The notes under the pieces were generated by a model. The model worked only from the letters and a program-made list of their open reading frames with translations. It did not search any database and was not told the origin of the DNA. The position numbers and the translations under genes are program-made. Source: Kiritimatiellia bacterium (GTDB lineage Bacteria > Verrucomicrobiota > Kiritimatiellia > WLWN01). Taken from it: a stretch of 64,000 nucleotides of DNA. The first letter of the stretch is position 1; every line of letters starts with the position of its first letter. The stretch covers positions 2,360,538 through 2,424,537 of the forward strand of contig WLWN01000001.1 of NCBI GenBank assembly GCA_012103575.1. Direction: 5' to 3'. Shown in pieces: positions 1 to 10,242 of the stretch.

Positions 1-81
1 TTATATTTTTTTAATTTTGTTAGATATAACAGATTAACTGTTAGATTTTTTTCTGCTAATGGAAAGTTAAAAGACTATACC

Positions 82-1476
82 TTGTTCAGAAACGTTCTGA
101 TGATACAAAAAATAAGATTCTTTTTGATATCTTTTTTAGGACTCTTTAACGAGTTTATGTGGACCATGGTCGTTTGTGCGGGAAATGATACGACAGTTCA
201 TGCACTCTACAAAAAGCAAGAAACGCTGTATAAAAAAGATCCTCATGTACTTGTTTTCCCGGGAGGCTTAGCCCATCGCCAAGAAAAATGGGTCCATGTT
301 TTTGCAAAAGCAACCGGGCTATCTGATAAAGATTCTGTTGAATTCGTCCTCATTTCTGAAACAAGCGGTTATGATTACGAATCACTTGCCATATCATATG
401 CCACACCAAGCGATATTCATCGTGCTTTAGAATTTCGGCCAACCTTCTCGACCCCAAGAATTTCGTTTTTGGCCTAAAGGTGAGCGGGTTCATGTAAACG
501 TTAAAGTTTACGAGGAACGTGAGTCAAAGAAAAAGTCTCCGTGGATTCCTCTTGAAGAGATCGTGTTGGATACTCGCACACAAAAGCCATTGCTTTCCGG
601 TGGATGGTCTTTTGTCGGGTCACAGTGGGTGGATAGAGGAAAAAAGACAATATGCAGCGGATCATCTGGACCCCCGGGAGCATTATCTCTTTGTTCAATG
701 AACCGTTTACGGTTTTAGATGTTCCTCGCCTCGCCTTTAAAGGCGAGGTTTATGGATATCAAAAGCCCAACCCGTCTCATTTGTTTTCCGCCGGACAACT
801 ACTCGCCATTGAATTTAAACCCGAGCATACAAATAAAACGTTACGCGTGTTAGATCTAAATCTGGCTATAGCGCCAAATAAAAAAAGCGAGGGAGCCTTC
901 CCAACAAACATGACCTTTAGCCTTCAAGACTCTACGCGAAAACAAATGCATCTAGGGAATCGATTAGAAGATATGATCACGGCAATAGATGAATATATCG
1001 GGCAGAACAAAGATATCTATATCCGTTTGTATCTCCATCATGAATTACCTCTTCAAAGTCTCCAAAATCTTTATGCTCTCTTGGAGACAATGGAGGGAGA
1101 GAACAAAGTGCGTATTGAACCTCCTCTTCAAGGGAACCTTTACTTCAAAGCTTTTTTACCGGACCAAACATATCGGGATCCGTCAAAACGACCTGGCCAG
1201 CCGTGGGAACTTCATCTGTATAGGAAAAAGGGGAACGTTGAAGGATTTCTTCGAGAAACAAAACAGACGTGGTCTGAAAATAATAGACCAATTTTTACGA
1301 CCCGAGATATTCCAATATCCAATCCTCAAGAGTCAGCTAAAGTAATGGCTGAAAATAAAAACCGGCTCCACGTATTGTTAATCTTTATTCACAACAAACC
1401 CGTTTATAGAGAGCTAAAAAAGTTTGTATCAGATGTTATCGACTTAGATTATACCGTGTATGTCTTTTTTGATTAA
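82..1476 (+). pseudogene. YdjY-like secreted protein, broken by three frameshifts
   Basis: The likely start is the ATG at 100 (a TTG at 82 is in frame). A hydrophobic N-terminus that looks like a signal peptide is followed by a region resembling YdjY-domain proteins: a segment with HRALEF, then a strand with SGGWSFVGSQWVD and then SIISLFNEPFTVLDVPRLA, in the order expected for that family. The reading frame has to change three times: near 435, within or just after the A run at 641-646, and in the CCCCCGGG run at 671-678. After that one frame runs to the stop at 1476 and encodes about 250 residues of unrecognised C-terminal sequence. No function is known. Two of the three shifts lie in homopolymers, so sequencing error is possible, but three shifts in one gene fits decay better. 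The family call is moderate. Confidence 0.5.
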
Positions 1477-1502
1477 ATGCTAAGTCCATCGAATGGGTTT
1501 TA

Positions 1503-2140
1503 TTACAAGAACAGATAGCTCATAGAGGTTGTATATCGAATATCTATCGGGTCAGCAAACAGCACAGCGGGATAATCACTATCGTGTATCACATCCAGTC
1601 CTACGTTAAAGCTCATCGATGTCGACATTTTGATGCTCATGGTGAAATGATTTAGAAGACGGTAGTCATTTATTCGACCATAACGGGGTTGATAGTAAAT
1701 CGTGTCATGTAGAGTTACCTGTTTATTGACCTTCCAGGTGAATGTAGCGTACGAATTGATGCACACCCCGTTATCAACAATATCGGCTCCGGTGATCAGA
1801 TCCTGATGGGTCTCGTCAAAGTAAAAGGCGCCTAACCCCAGCGAAGAAGTAAATACCCTTTCTTTTTTCAGCCAGGCAAGTCGAAGGCCACCGCCTTCGA
1901 AAGTCCGTTTCTTTAATTTGATAATACCATCTTGATCACCTTGAATGAAGGCTTTCCCATGTGACCGTGGGATTCAACGCGCGTGTATAACGTGCATGAC
2001 CTACTATTTGATCGATATATCCAACGTGTGATTGTTCGCTGTAATTCTCCTGAGCAAGAATGAAAAAGCGATTAGGACTTTTTTCCAACCCGACTCTTCC
2101 GTTGATGGTCAATGCAAGTGAATCTAGAGCGTCCCAAAAA
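1503..2140 (-). pseudogene. DUF481-type outer-membrane beta-barrel protein, remnant
   Basis: Read on the minus strand, about 200 codons match the C-terminal barrel of DUF481 (YdiY-like) outer-membrane proteins: alternating strands with HVGYIDQIVGHARYTRALN, GGGLRLAWLKKERVFTSSLG, DYRLLNHFTMSIKMSTSMSF and a terminal strand ending in SYLFL. There is one frameshift near 1955, after the codons for TWE. The 5' part, with the signal peptide and first strands, is missing because the gene runs into an IS256 remnant near 2140. DUF481 proteins are thought to be outer-membrane proteins of unclear function. The convergent broken YdjY-like gene ends 27 bp away. Confidence 0.55.
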
Positions 2141-2651
2141 GTGTATCTAAAAGATATGCGAGATTCCTCACAAGGGGTTTAATACCCCTAGAAACCAAAC
2201 AAAAAGGAGGAACCTCTGATGGAGAACAAATATAGCCGGATGTTGGAAAAAAGTGTAGTGGATTTGTTGCAGTATTCTGAAGCGGACATAGAAGATGCGA
2301 TTTGTTTAACCTTTGAAACGATCTTGAAAGCTGAACAAAGCGAATATCTCGGATATGAAAAAGGGAGTCGCACAAAAAAAATAACCTCGGCAAATAAGCG
2401 AAGTGGAAGTCGATCGATATGGGCCTGAGGTGTAAGAAAAGGGCTTCAAATTCAGATTCCTCGAGATCATTTAGGTCTTTTCAAACCCGTTTTCCTGGAA
2501 GTCTTGGATGAAAAACGCAGTCCTTTAGATCAACTGGCTTTTAAGTTGTATTCCAAAGGCTTAACCACTCGAGACATTGAGGATGTGTTTCAAGAACTCT
2601 ATGCACAGAAGTATTCTCGTAGCAGGATTTCTCGTATTACCGAAACCTTTA
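2141..2651 (+). mobile_element. IS256-family element, 5' remnant with broken transposase
   Basis: A start codon at 2219, behind a good AGGAGG-like site, opens a transposase whose first 60 residues look like the IS256 (mutator) N-terminus. A frameshift near 2400 moves the frame to a segment with LQIPRD-like IQIPRDHLGLFKPVF and KLYSKGLTTRDIEDVFQELY, the usual start of the IS256 core. The reading stops at 2651, where an IS630 element begins. The DDE catalytic core is absent on the far side of the IS630, so the right half has been lost. The left end probably lies near 2140, where the DUF481 reading frame stops. Confidence 0.65.
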
Positions 2652-3649
2652 GAGCATTTAACGATTGAAATGCCTCTTTAGAAGAGGCTATACTCCATGA
2701 CATGAGTATAGCAACAGCAGAAATCCGGCGGCGTGCGATAGATGCCTACAAAATGGGCAAAGGTTCCCAGGCCGATATCGCATCTTCTTATCGTGTAGAT
2801 CTTAGAACGTTTCAGCGTGGGCTCTCTCGTTTCAACGAAACCGGACAGACCGCTCCCCGACCGCGTGGGCATCGTCAGGCCCTCTACAGCGGAAAGCAGC
2901 TCAAGGCGTTGGCTCAACTGGGGGGCAAACATCCCGATGCAACGCTTGAAGAACTCAAGAACATGAGCGGCGTGAAGGGGTCGATCATGGCCGTACAGCG
3001 GGCGTTGAATCGGTTGGGCTGCCGGTATAAAAGAAACGCTTCACGCCAGCGAGCAAGACCGGGCGGATGTAAATCTCTTGAGAAAGCAGTGGATCCAAGA
3101 GGTGGCCAAACTTGATCCAAGTCGCCTTGTCTTTATTGATGAATCCGGGGCGAAAACGAATATGACTCGTCTGCGGGGCCGGGCGTTGGGCGGGAACAGG
3201 CTTTTTGCCAAAACGCCTCATGGACATTGGTGTACCACCACCTTGATTTCTTCGGTCCGCCTGGACGGAACAACAGCGGCCATGGAAGTAGAGGGGGCGA
3301 CAGAGACGGCTGTTTTTGGAGAATATATTCGCCGGGTTTTTCTCCCGACTCTTTCACCTGAAGACATCGTCATCATGGACAATCTTTGCGTCCATTACAA
3401 TCCCAGGGTCATTGAACTCATTGAGTCATGTGGGGCCATGTAAGATTCCTTCCACCCTACAGCCCCGATTCCAACCCCATTGAAAAAATGTGGGACAAGA
3501 TAAAGAATCGGTTGGGCAGCCTTGCAGCCCGCAGTCAGCAGGAACTATCTGAAGCGATCACACAAGTGTTCGAAGAGGTTTCTCCCGACGAGGTAATCGG
3601 CTGGTTTTCTTCGTGCTACATCGCGACACCTCAATCGTGAAGCGCTCTA
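2650..3649 (+). mobile_element. IS630-family element, copy 1
   Basis: About 1 kb is bounded by imperfect inverted repeats: left TAGAGCATTTAACGATTGA from 2650, right TAGAGCGCTTCACGATTGA read inward from 3649. TA dinucleotides at both ends match the TA target duplication of the IS630/Tc1 group. A second copy lies on the minus strand at 41607-42600. This copy sits inside the IS256 remnant. Confidence 0.85.
2702..3640 (+). pseudogene. IS630 transposase, frameshifted twice
   Basis: The N-terminal helix-turn-helix region (start MSIATAEIRRRAIDAY) is read from 2702. The frame shifts near 3060, and again near 3437 within the codons for SCGA. The DDE residues are visible across the three pieces: FIDESG (first Asp), IVIMDNL followed by H (second Asp) and YSPDSNPIEKMW (Glu). 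The stop at 3638-3640 lies inside the right inverted repeat. As read, no full-length enzyme can be made. Copy 2 at 41616-42585 has a different frameshift position, so the two copies decayed independently. Confidence 0.85.
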
Positions 3650-3667
3650 AAGATAGGGGAAAGAACG

Positions 3668-3799
3668 TTAGATTTTTTTAAAAATGTTGTATATATCAAT
3701 ACCTCCTAATCCAGTCACTTTTTCATAGAGATTAGGACGCTGCCAAGATTCGATTGACGGTTTTTCTCCTGGCGGTTTCCCGGTCAGCGCTGACTCCAT
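3668..3799 (-). other. Small unrecognised reading frame downstream of trpG
   Basis: An ATG at 3799, 25 bp past the trpG stop and on the same strand, opens 43 codons ending at 3668. The product (starting MESALTGKPPGEKPS) matches nothing I recognise. An overlapping frame starts MTHGVSADRETARRKTV and reads RILAAS before a stop. Joining that to LYEKV in the first frame would look like the start of a TetR-type regulator, but this is speculative. The IS630 inserted at 3649 lies just beyond its 3' end, so it may be a gene stump. Confidence 0.2.
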
Positions 3800-3823
3800 G
3801 GGTCATGGGTAGTTGTATTTGGA

Positions 3824-4387
3824 TTAGACGTTTAAGAAAGCGTTTAGAATCTTTTTTCCTTCGGGGGTAAGAATAGATTCAGGGTGAAATTGGACACCAT
3901 ATACCGGAAAGGAAACATGCTGAAGCCCCATGATTTCACCCTCCTCTGTCTCTGCTGTAATCATCAAACAGGCAGGCAAACTCGGTCGATCGACCATTAA
4001 AGAATGGTAGCGAGTTGCTTCAAAAGGATTCGGCACATCTTTAAATATGTTTGTATGTTGATGACGTATAAAAGAAGTTTTTCCATGCATGAGACGCTCC
4101 GCGCGCACCACGTTTCCTCCATAACATTGAGCGATACATTGATGCCCAAGGCATACACCCAATATGGGGATCGTGGCCCCAAAACGTTGAATCACTTCAC
4201 AGGATATACCCGCTTCATTCGGCGTGCACGGACCAGGACTGATTAATAGTTTTTCAGGCTTAGAAGCTTCAATTTTTCCCACCGTTATCTTATCATTTCG
4301 AAAAACGCAGATTTCAGCGCCCAATTCGCCCAGGTACTGGACAAGATTATACGTAAAAGAATCATAGTTATCGATGACTATGATCAT
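3824..4387 (-). CDS. trpG: Anthranilate synthase, glutamine amidotransferase subunit
   Basis: This 187-residue class I glutamine amidotransferase provides ammonia to TrpE for the first step of tryptophan synthesis. The start [20 protein letters not shown] is the family N-terminus. A longer upstream start is possible in frame but would lie inside trpE. The nucleophile is Cys79 in [10 protein letters not shown], and the His-Glu pair is in YGVQFHPES. Its ATG overlaps the trpE stop by 4 bp (ATGA), which implies translational coupling. In some bacteria this subunit also serves aminodeoxychorismate synthase; no pabB is seen here. The gene is intact and ends the truB-to-trpG run. Confidence 0.95.
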   Translation of the reverse strand: MIIVIDNYDSFTYNLVQYLGELGAEICVFRNDKITVGKIEASKPEKLLISPGPCTPNEAGISCEVIQRFGATIPILGVCLGHQCIAQCYGGNVVRAERLMHGKTSFIRHQHTNIFKDVPNPFEATRYHSLMVDRPSLPACLMITAETEEGEIMGLQHVSFPVYGVQFHPESILTPEGKKILNAFLNV

Positions 4388-5904
4388 GCCTTTTTCCCTT
4401 CCCGAATCTGTGCATAGCGACAAGACAATGCCAATGCATTTAACATGCCCTTTGCTTTGTTGCAGGTTTCTTCATACTCTCGTTGGGGATCAGAGTCAGC
4501 TACAATACCCGCCCCTGCTTGGACATATGATTTATCCTTTTCAATTAAGATCGTTCGAATCGCTATACATGAATCTAGATTCCCATTAAAACTAAAATAA
4601 CCCACGGCCCCCCCATAAGGACCCCGGCGTGTTTTTTCTAACTCAGCAATAATCTCCATGGCCCGTATTTTAGGGGCACCCGTCAACGTCCCTGCCGGAA
4701 AGGTTGCGCACATTACATCATAGATATCATATGCAGGATCCAGATCTCCGGTCACATCCGATACAATATGCATGACATGACTATACTGCTCGACAACCAT
4801 CAGCTCAGCAACATTCACGGATCCGAATTTACAGACACGTCCAATATCATTTCTCCCAAGATCAACTAACATAATATGCTCGGCCCGCTCTTTTGGGTCA
4901 GCTAAAAGTTCTTTGACGAGCTTTTGATCTTTTTCAGGATTCCCTGTGCGTGGCCGAGTTCCTGCGATGGGGCGGACTTTAACTTTTTGATCTTCGCACC
5001 GAACATGAATTTCTGGAGAAGAACCGACCATGGCCCGTTCTCCAAATTCTATGCAAAACATATACGGAGATGGATTGATAGATCTCAGCGCCCGATATGC
5101 GTCAAAGGGATTTCCGGACTCTTCCACTTCAAAACGCTGAGACAAAACGGCCTGAAAAATGTCACCTGCACGAATATATTCTTTTACCTGATCAACCCCT
5201 TGAATAAATTCAGAGGGGGTTGTATGGGCATGAAAAATCGTTTTTTCCGGAGCCGGACGAACATCCAATAAACCATCCGGAACCGGGACCCTCAGACGTT
5301 CACAAATGGTATCTATACGTTGAATGGCATCTTCATAGGCCTGTCCGGGGTCTCCTTGAATAAACGCATTCGCGACCACTTTCATGGTATGTAGAACCCG
5401 ATCAAAAATGATAAGCGTATCTGTTATTTGAAAACAAATATCCGGCCACCGCAACCCATGACCTGCACTTAAAGGTACTTTATCAAACTGCGCAATGCTG
5501 TCATACCCGACGTACCCTACTGCCCCTCCAAAAAAACGGGGAAGTTTAGGATCAGACACAGGGCTATATTGCGACATGAAATCCCTAAGGGTAGAAAGCG
5601 GCTCCACATCCTTGAGCACGCGGAGAGAACCATCGCTTGATTCAATTTTTACGTTTCTATCCGTGGCCTTAAACAACGTTTGAGGCTGGGCTCCCAAAAA
5701 GGAAAACCGCGCAATATGTTCCCCCCCTTCTACACTCTCAAATAAGAACGAATACGAAGCCAATGTATCGTCTCGTACCAACGAACGAAGGCGTTCATAA
5801 ACAGAAACAGGGGTTTCTTGATCTGCCAAAAGTTCACGCCATACAGGCACCAAATTGCCTTGGGCCGTTTTCTCTATAAATGTTTTTTTGTCGGGCGAAT
5901 ACAT
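4384..5904 (-). CDS. trpE: Anthranilate synthase component I
   Basis: This chorismate-using synthase of 506 residues has normal length for TrpE. The regulatory tryptophan-binding element is visible near residues 50-60 ([11 protein letters not shown]). The C-terminal chorismate-binding domain carries [20 protein letters not shown] and [11 protein letters not shown]. It pairs with trpG, which starts in its stop codon. hisI ends 65 bp upstream on the same strand, so histidine and tryptophan genes share a likely transcript. No leader peptide or attenuator is visible in the 65 bp gap. The gene is intact. Confidence 0.96.
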   Translation of the reverse strand: MYSPDKKTFIEKTAQGNLVPVWRELLADQETPVSVYERLRSLVRDDTLASYSFLFESVEGGEHIARFSFLGAQPQTLFKATDRNVKIESSDGSLRVLKDVEPLSTLRDFMSQYSPVSDPKLPRFFGGAVGYVGYDSIAQFDKVPLSAGHGLRWPDICFQITDTLIIFDRVLHTMKVVANAFIQGDPGQAYEDAIQRIDTICERLRVPVPDGLLDVRPAPEKTIFHAHTTPSEFIQGVDQVKEYIRAGDIFQAVLSQRFEVEESGNPFDAYRALRSINPSPYMFCIEFGERAMVGSSPEIHVRCEDQKVKVRPIAGTRPRTGNPEKDQKLVKELLADPKERAEHIMLVDLGRNDIGRVCKFGSVNVAELMVVEQYSHVMHIVSDVTGDLDPAYDIYDVMCATFPAGTLTGAPKIRAMEIIAELEKTRRGPYGGAVGYFSFNGNLDSCIAIRTILIEKDKSYVQAGAGIVADSDPQREYEETCNKAKGMLNALALSCRYAQIREGKKA

Positions 5905-5969
5905 CGGTTGCTATTTCTTTGTTATCAAAACCCTTGCTTTCATTCGTCTATTGCCGAATCGTGATATCA

Positions 5970-6380
5970 TCACATATCTGTATTTTCTAGCAATCCTGTT
6001 TCCATATTTAATTTTCGATAATAACAATTGCGCGGATGCCCCTGCTGATTCTTGGTATGACAAATACCTCCTCGTGTAGGTCGGACAACATAGAGCAAAG
6101 AGTTCTGTTCGCAATTTACCCGAATTTCTATTAAATCAAATGTTTCGCCAGACGTTTTACCTTTTTCCCATAATGTATTACGCGATGTGCTCCAGAAAAT
6201 AGCCATTCGCCTTTCTATTGATTTTTTCAAGGCGATTTCATTGGCATAGGCAACAAGAATCACTTCGTGCGTATCTATATTTTGTACGGCAACAGGAATC
6301 ACATCAGATCCGTGTGCTATTTTTTTTAATTTGCTGAAATCCAGTTGTAACCGGTTGCTCTCTTCTCGTTCATTCATCAT
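5970..6380 (-). CDS. hisI: Phosphoribosyl-AMP cyclohydrolase
   Basis: This 136-residue enzyme opens the purine ring of phosphoribosyl-AMP in histidine synthesis. Family motifs are present: FWSTSRNTLWEKGKTSGETF and the zinc-binding GGICHT followed by RNCYYR. The usual acidic DCDxD loop reads VNCEQN, a divergent version worth noting because it binds metal in characterised enzymes. There is no fused HisE domain. The start ATG directly abuts the hisF stop codon, so the two are translationally linked. Met2 is an alternative start. Confidence 0.92.
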   Translation of the reverse strand: MMNEREESNRLQLDFSKLKKIAHGSDVIPVAVQNIDTHEVILVAYANEIALKKSIERRMAIFWSTSRNTLWEKGKTSGETFDLIEIRVNCEQNSLLYVVRPTRGGICHTKNQQGHPRNCYYRKLNMETGLLENTDM

Positions 6381-7178
6381 CTAAACACGTGTCTCCTCTC
6401 TCCTGGGTTCAATACGCACCTGAACCCCTTTATTCTTCAAATACGTCTTGGCCTCTTGAATGGTATGGGTCCCAAAATGAAAAATAGAAGCGGCCAAAAC
6501 AGCGTCCGCCTTTCCTTCTGTGACGCCTTCGTAAAGATGCTCTAATGCGCCGACTCCTCCTGAAGCAATAATAGGAACAGATACAGATCCGGCTAATGTC
6601 CGTGTTAGGTTTAAGTCATATCCTTCCTGGGTTCCGTCTCGATCCATACTCGTTAATAAAATCTCTCCTGCACCGCTATCAACGGCTTCTTGAGCCCACT
6701 CAATAGCATCTCGTTGCGTAGGCTTACGCCCTCCGTGCGTGTAAACGGTCCACCGTTCTTGATCTATATTTCTTTTTGCATCCATTGCTAAAACAATGCA
6801 TTGACTGCCGAACTGATCGGATGTTTCGTTAATCATACTTGGATTCAATAAGGCCGCTGTATTGATGGAAACCTTATCTGCGCCTGCGTGCAAAAGTTTA
6901 CGCACATCCGCTGCTTGTCTTATACCTCCTCCTACAGTCAATGGCATAAATACCTGGCGGGCAACGGCATGCACGATGTCAACCATGGTTTCTCGTTTTT
7001 CGTGAGAAGCCGTAATATCTAAAAACGTCAACTCATCGGCCCCTTGCTTTTCATAGGCACACGCAACATCTACCGGATCACCTGCATCGCGGAGGTTAAC
7101 AAAATTGACCCCCTTGACGACACGTCCGCCGGTAATATCTAAACAAGGTATGATTCGTTTTGCCAACATGTCATTCAC
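6381..7178 (-). CDS. hisF: Imidazole glycerol phosphate synthase, cyclase subunit
   Basis: This 265-residue (beta/alpha)8 barrel makes IGP and AICAR with ammonia from HisH. The catalytic Asp of the first strand is Asp14 in [10 protein letters not shown], and the second is in [11 protein letters not shown]. The phosphate-binding loops [10 protein letters not shown] and PIIASGGVG are complete. hisH is not in the window, so the histidine genes must be spread around the genome. The start may be Met4 ([11 protein letters not shown]). It lies 11 bp downstream of ribF. The gene is intact. Confidence 0.95.
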   Translation of the reverse strand: MNDMLAKRIIPCLDITGGRVVKGVNFVNLRDAGDPVDVACAYEKQGADELTFLDITASHEKRETMVDIVHAVARQVFMPLTVGGGIRQAADVRKLLHAGADKVSINTAALLNPSMINETSDQFGSQCIVLAMDAKRNIDQERWTVYTHGGRKPTQRDAIEWAQEAVDSGAGEILLTSMDRDGTQEGYDLNLTRTLAGSVSVPIIASGGVGALEHLYEGVTEGKADAVLAASIFHFGTHTIQEAKTYLKNKGVQVRIEPRREETRV

Positions 7179-7189
7179 CCCTAACCGTA

Positions 7190-8110
7190 TTATTCGGGTT
7201 CAAAATACAGGATTTTTTTTGCGGACTCCACATCTTTTCTAATGTGTTCGACCAGTGTTTCCTGGGTGGGAAAATGTTGGTCTTTTCTTATGAATTCCAC
7301 AAAAAATATCTCGATTTTTTGTTTATACAAATCGTGTGATGCATCAAAAAAGTAGATTTCGACAATGTTATTTGGAGAATCCATAGGAATATACGCGGCG
7401 CCATTGTAACGGATTCCATCAATAACTGAAAAAGCCGCATAAATTCCGGGACTAGGTTGTAGTTCGTTCTGATTTTCTATGTTAGCCGTCGGAAACCCAA
7501 GCGTTCTCCCGCGTTTTTGTCCTTCAACGACTTCTCCTTGGATGCTAAAAGGGCCACTGAGCATGGCTGTAGCATCTGCCATTAAACCTTTTCTCACGGC
7601 TTGTCGAATACGAGTACTCGATATCGGTGATCCTTTCCATGATTCGGTTTCAATGATCGAAACCTCAAAGCCGTGTTGTTCTCCTAGGCCTTTTAGCCGC
7701 GCTGGGGTTCCCCGAGCTTGGTGTCCAAAGGTCCAATCAGGACCTACCATGACTTGTTTAAGGCGAGGTATGGCTTTATACAATTTTTCTATAAACGTCT
7801 CTGGTTCCAGCTTCGCTATTTGGCGATTGAACGGAATGATAAGGCATCCGTGGATTCCGAGGGTGTCTAACTGTTTCAGTTTATATTCTATCGACATCAG
7901 TAAAGGAGGCACTTGTTTAGGGGTCAAGATCTTCGCCGGGTGAGGGTCGAAGGTTAGAACCCACGCTTGTCCCCCTTCATTCTGAGCCTGATTAACACTG
8001 TGACGAATCAGTTTTTGGTGCCCCTTGTGGATTCCGTCAAAGCAACCCACGGCTAGAATAATTGGCCCTTCTTTTGTGACGACCCCGTCGAATCGATCGA
8101 TAATTTTCAT
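7190..8110 (-). CDS. ribF: Bifunctional riboflavin kinase / FAD synthetase
   Basis: This 306-residue cytoplasmic enzyme makes FMN and then FAD. The N-terminal nucleotidyltransferase domain shows [28 protein letters not shown] and [10 protein letters not shown]. The C-terminal flavokinase domain shows [11 protein letters not shown]. The ATG overlaps the truB stop by 4 bp. The truB-ribF order is common in bacteria. The gene is intact, and no FMN riboswitch is present because it lies inside the run. Confidence 0.95.
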   Translation of the reverse strand: MKIIDRFDGVVTKEGPIILAVGCFDGIHKGHQKLIRHSVNQAQNEGGQAWVLTFDPHPAKILTPKQVPPLLMSIEYKLKQLDTLGIHGCLIIPFNRQIAKLEPETFIEKLYKAIPRLKQVMVGPDWTFGHQARGTPARLKGLGEQHGFEVSIIETESWKGSPISSTRIRQAVRKGLMADATAMLSGPFSIQGEVVEGQKRGRTLGFPTANIENQNELQPSPGIYAAFSVIDGIRYNGAAYIPMDSPNNIVEIYFFDASHDLYKQKIEIFFVEFIRKDQHFPTQETLVEHIRKDVESAKKILYFEPE

Positions 8111-8871
8111 GAGGGATCTGTTCTTACTTGGTGGATGGGGATGATCTGCTGCTGTAAAAGGGTTAATGGCATCTCCAGTATTTTGTCTAAATGAAGACTG
8201 TTTTCAACGTGAAAGGTCCCTGTCTCAATACGGCGCAACGCGCTTACATGAGCGCCACAACCTAAATCATCGCCCATATCCGAACAGAGTGTTCGCACAT
8301 ACGTTCCCTTTGTGCATTGAACACGAAAAGAAACGTAGGGCGGAGAAAAACTCAGCATGTCAAAGGTGTAGATATGTTTTAGTCGGGGTGTCCGTTCCAC
8401 CGTTTCTTCTCGACGCGCAAGTTTGTAAAGGGGCACGCCCTCTTTTTTTACCGCTGAGACCATGGGTGGCGTTTGCATAATATCGCCGGTCCATCGTTGC
8501 ATTTCTTCTTCTATTTTTTCTTGGGTAATACCATCCATCTCTTTTTGAGAGACAATTTTGCCTTCTGCATCTTGTGAATCGGTGCTAATGCCAAGATGCA
8601 TGGTTCCCTCATACACTTTATGGCTATCCATGATATGGTGTGACAGTTTAGTGCCTCTTCCAATAAGAATCGGCAATAACCCTGTAGCTAAAGGATCTAG
8701 CGTTCCTCCATGGCCTACCTTTTTGAACAAAAAATGTCGCCGAATAGCAGCAACAACATCATGTGAAGTCATGCGAGCTGGCTTGTCGATAAGCAAAACG
8801 CCATGAACAGAATCTATTTTCTTGAGACCTTTATTTTTTGTTGATGTTTGCATCTGTTTGTTAAGAGTCAT
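8107..8871 (-). CDS. truB: tRNA pseudouridine(55) synthase
   Basis: This 254-residue TruB isomerises U55 in the T-loop of tRNAs. The catalytic Asp is Asp59 in GHGGTLDPLATG. HKVYEGTMHLG and PPMVSAVKKEGVPLYKLAR are also family motifs. The start ATG is at 8869-8871, and the end repeat of an IS66 element begins only 2 bp upstream (8874). The native ribosome-binding site and any upstream genes such as rbfA have therefore been replaced by IS sequence. The first 20 residues before HGVLLIDKP are longer than in many homologues, so the true start may lie further in. Confidence 0.94.
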   Translation of the reverse strand: MTLNKQMQTSTKNKGLKKIDSVHGVLLIDKPARMTSHDVVAAIRRHFLFKKVGHGGTLDPLATGLLPILIGRGTKLSHHIMDSHKVYEGTMHLGISTDSQDAEGKIVSQKEMDGITQEKIEEEMQRWTGDIMQTPPMVSAVKKEGVPLYKLARREETVERTPRLKHIYTFDMLSFSPPYVSFRVQCTKGTYVRTLCSDMGDDLGCGAHVSALRRIETGTFHVENSLHLDKILEMPLTLLQQQIIPIHQVRTDPS

Positions 8872-8873
8872 TG

Positions 8874-10224
8874 GTAACTATTCAGCTGCTCATTTTCAAT
8901 GAGCAAGAAGTTGTAGAACAGGCAAGACATCTCTCGGCTGTTTAATGCAGGTATCTATAACTGAACGTAGTTTTATAAAGGTCTGGGCCCCAGGCATGGA
9001 ACGAAACAAACCGGAGACCTTCTGTTTCACTTTGATATTCCGGATCGCACGCTCACTGCTGTTATTCGTCGGCGGGACACCGGGCTGTTCTCGAAAAACA
9101 AAGATCTTGTCTTTATGTTTGAGCAACCCTCGTTGTAGTTTGAGACTTTCAGCCTGATCTTCTGGCAGTTCCTCATTGAAGAACTCTCCCCATCTTCTAT
9201 AAATCACCTCCAAGCTTTTGGGGTCAAGCCCGTCGGCCCTGTTGGATTGTGAGGATTGCTCGATCGTCTCGCGTAAAAGATCACTTACTTCATCGGCCCA
9301 TTTACTCCCTTCGAGATCCACTGCATATTGTAAATCTCGGAGCAGGTGCGCTAAACATAACTGATGTGCTTTCGATGGGGTATTGAGTTGAGTGGCCCAG
9401 CGATCATGGACCAATACCGCCCTCTTAAATCCTTCGGGGAAATAGTCAGATATGGCTTGGGCTCCTCGACTTTCCGATACGCCGATCAGAGTTGCTTGTT
9501 GCGTTTGCCATGTCCAGGCCCATTGGTTTTTCCCTTTTACGTTCAGACTTGTCTCATCACGACCCACTGCTATAGAGCTCCCCTGTACAACTTCACGGAT
9601 GGTTTCATAAATCGCCTCCGATTTCCTGGAGAGTCCCTCCACAAAATTCACCAAACTGTCTGTACGAATTGAGGCTCTACAACAGACCTGATTAAAAAAT
9701 TCTTTCATTCGTTCATAGGGCATATACTGACGCACGGATAAATACGTGCTTAGAGCCTTGATTGTTTCTCTATAACGTATCCATTTGGGGCTGGTGTAGG
9801 TTGTTGTGTGTTCACAACTACATGTTTTGCTCTGATATTGGTGTTCGGTTATGATCGGACGAATCCGGGGCAGGTCGACTTTTTGATATAGATCGGACTG
9901 AGTTGGAGGCTGTTCTTCCAGGCTTTCCCCGCACCCTTGACAATACTTTGGCGTATGTATTTTCACAACCTAAGGTTCTTCAACCCTATTCAAAGCTTGC
10001 CCCTGGTGTCCTTTTTATCCTCTGGGTCGACGTCTACGCTCTTTATGCAAACTTCGCTTCTTTGGTCTTTTCGGACCATCTTGAGACGGGGACTTGGAAC
10101 TGTTTACACTCGTCTTTCGAACCTGTTAATTTAACAATGCTTCGAGCTGGTCTACCTTTTGAGTCAACTTGTTACTTTGAGCCGAGTATTTGCCGCTAAC
10201 AGACTTTTCGGGCTGAATAGTTAC
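8874..10224 (-). mobile_element. IS66-family element, decayed
   Basis: The terminal repeat GTAACTATTCAGC at 8874-8886 is matched by its inverse GCTGAATAGTTAC at 10212-10224, giving an element of about 1.35 kb with a single transposase gene. I see no convincing 8-bp target duplication. One end lies 2 bp from the truB start codon. The other lies 18 bp from the methyltransferase stop. Confidence 0.8.
8896..10200 (-). pseudogene. IS66-family transposase with three in-frame stops
   Basis: The long 3' part (356 codons from 9966) carries the IS66 core: a zinc-finger-like CQGCG near its start, AVGRDETSLNVKGKNQWAW (first Asp), VLVHDRWATQL (second Asp) and TNNSSERAIRNIKVKQKVSG (Glu). The N-terminal region lies upstream in the same frame, with NKLTQKVDQLEALL and VNSSKSPSQDGPKRPKKRS, which is the typical coiled-coil plus Ser-Lys-Pro linker. 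It is interrupted by stop codons after LEALLN, after RRRPRG and just before VVKIHTPKYC. These nonsense changes mark a dead copy. Confidence 0.85.
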
Positions 10225-10242
10225 AAAATAATTAGGGCATAG

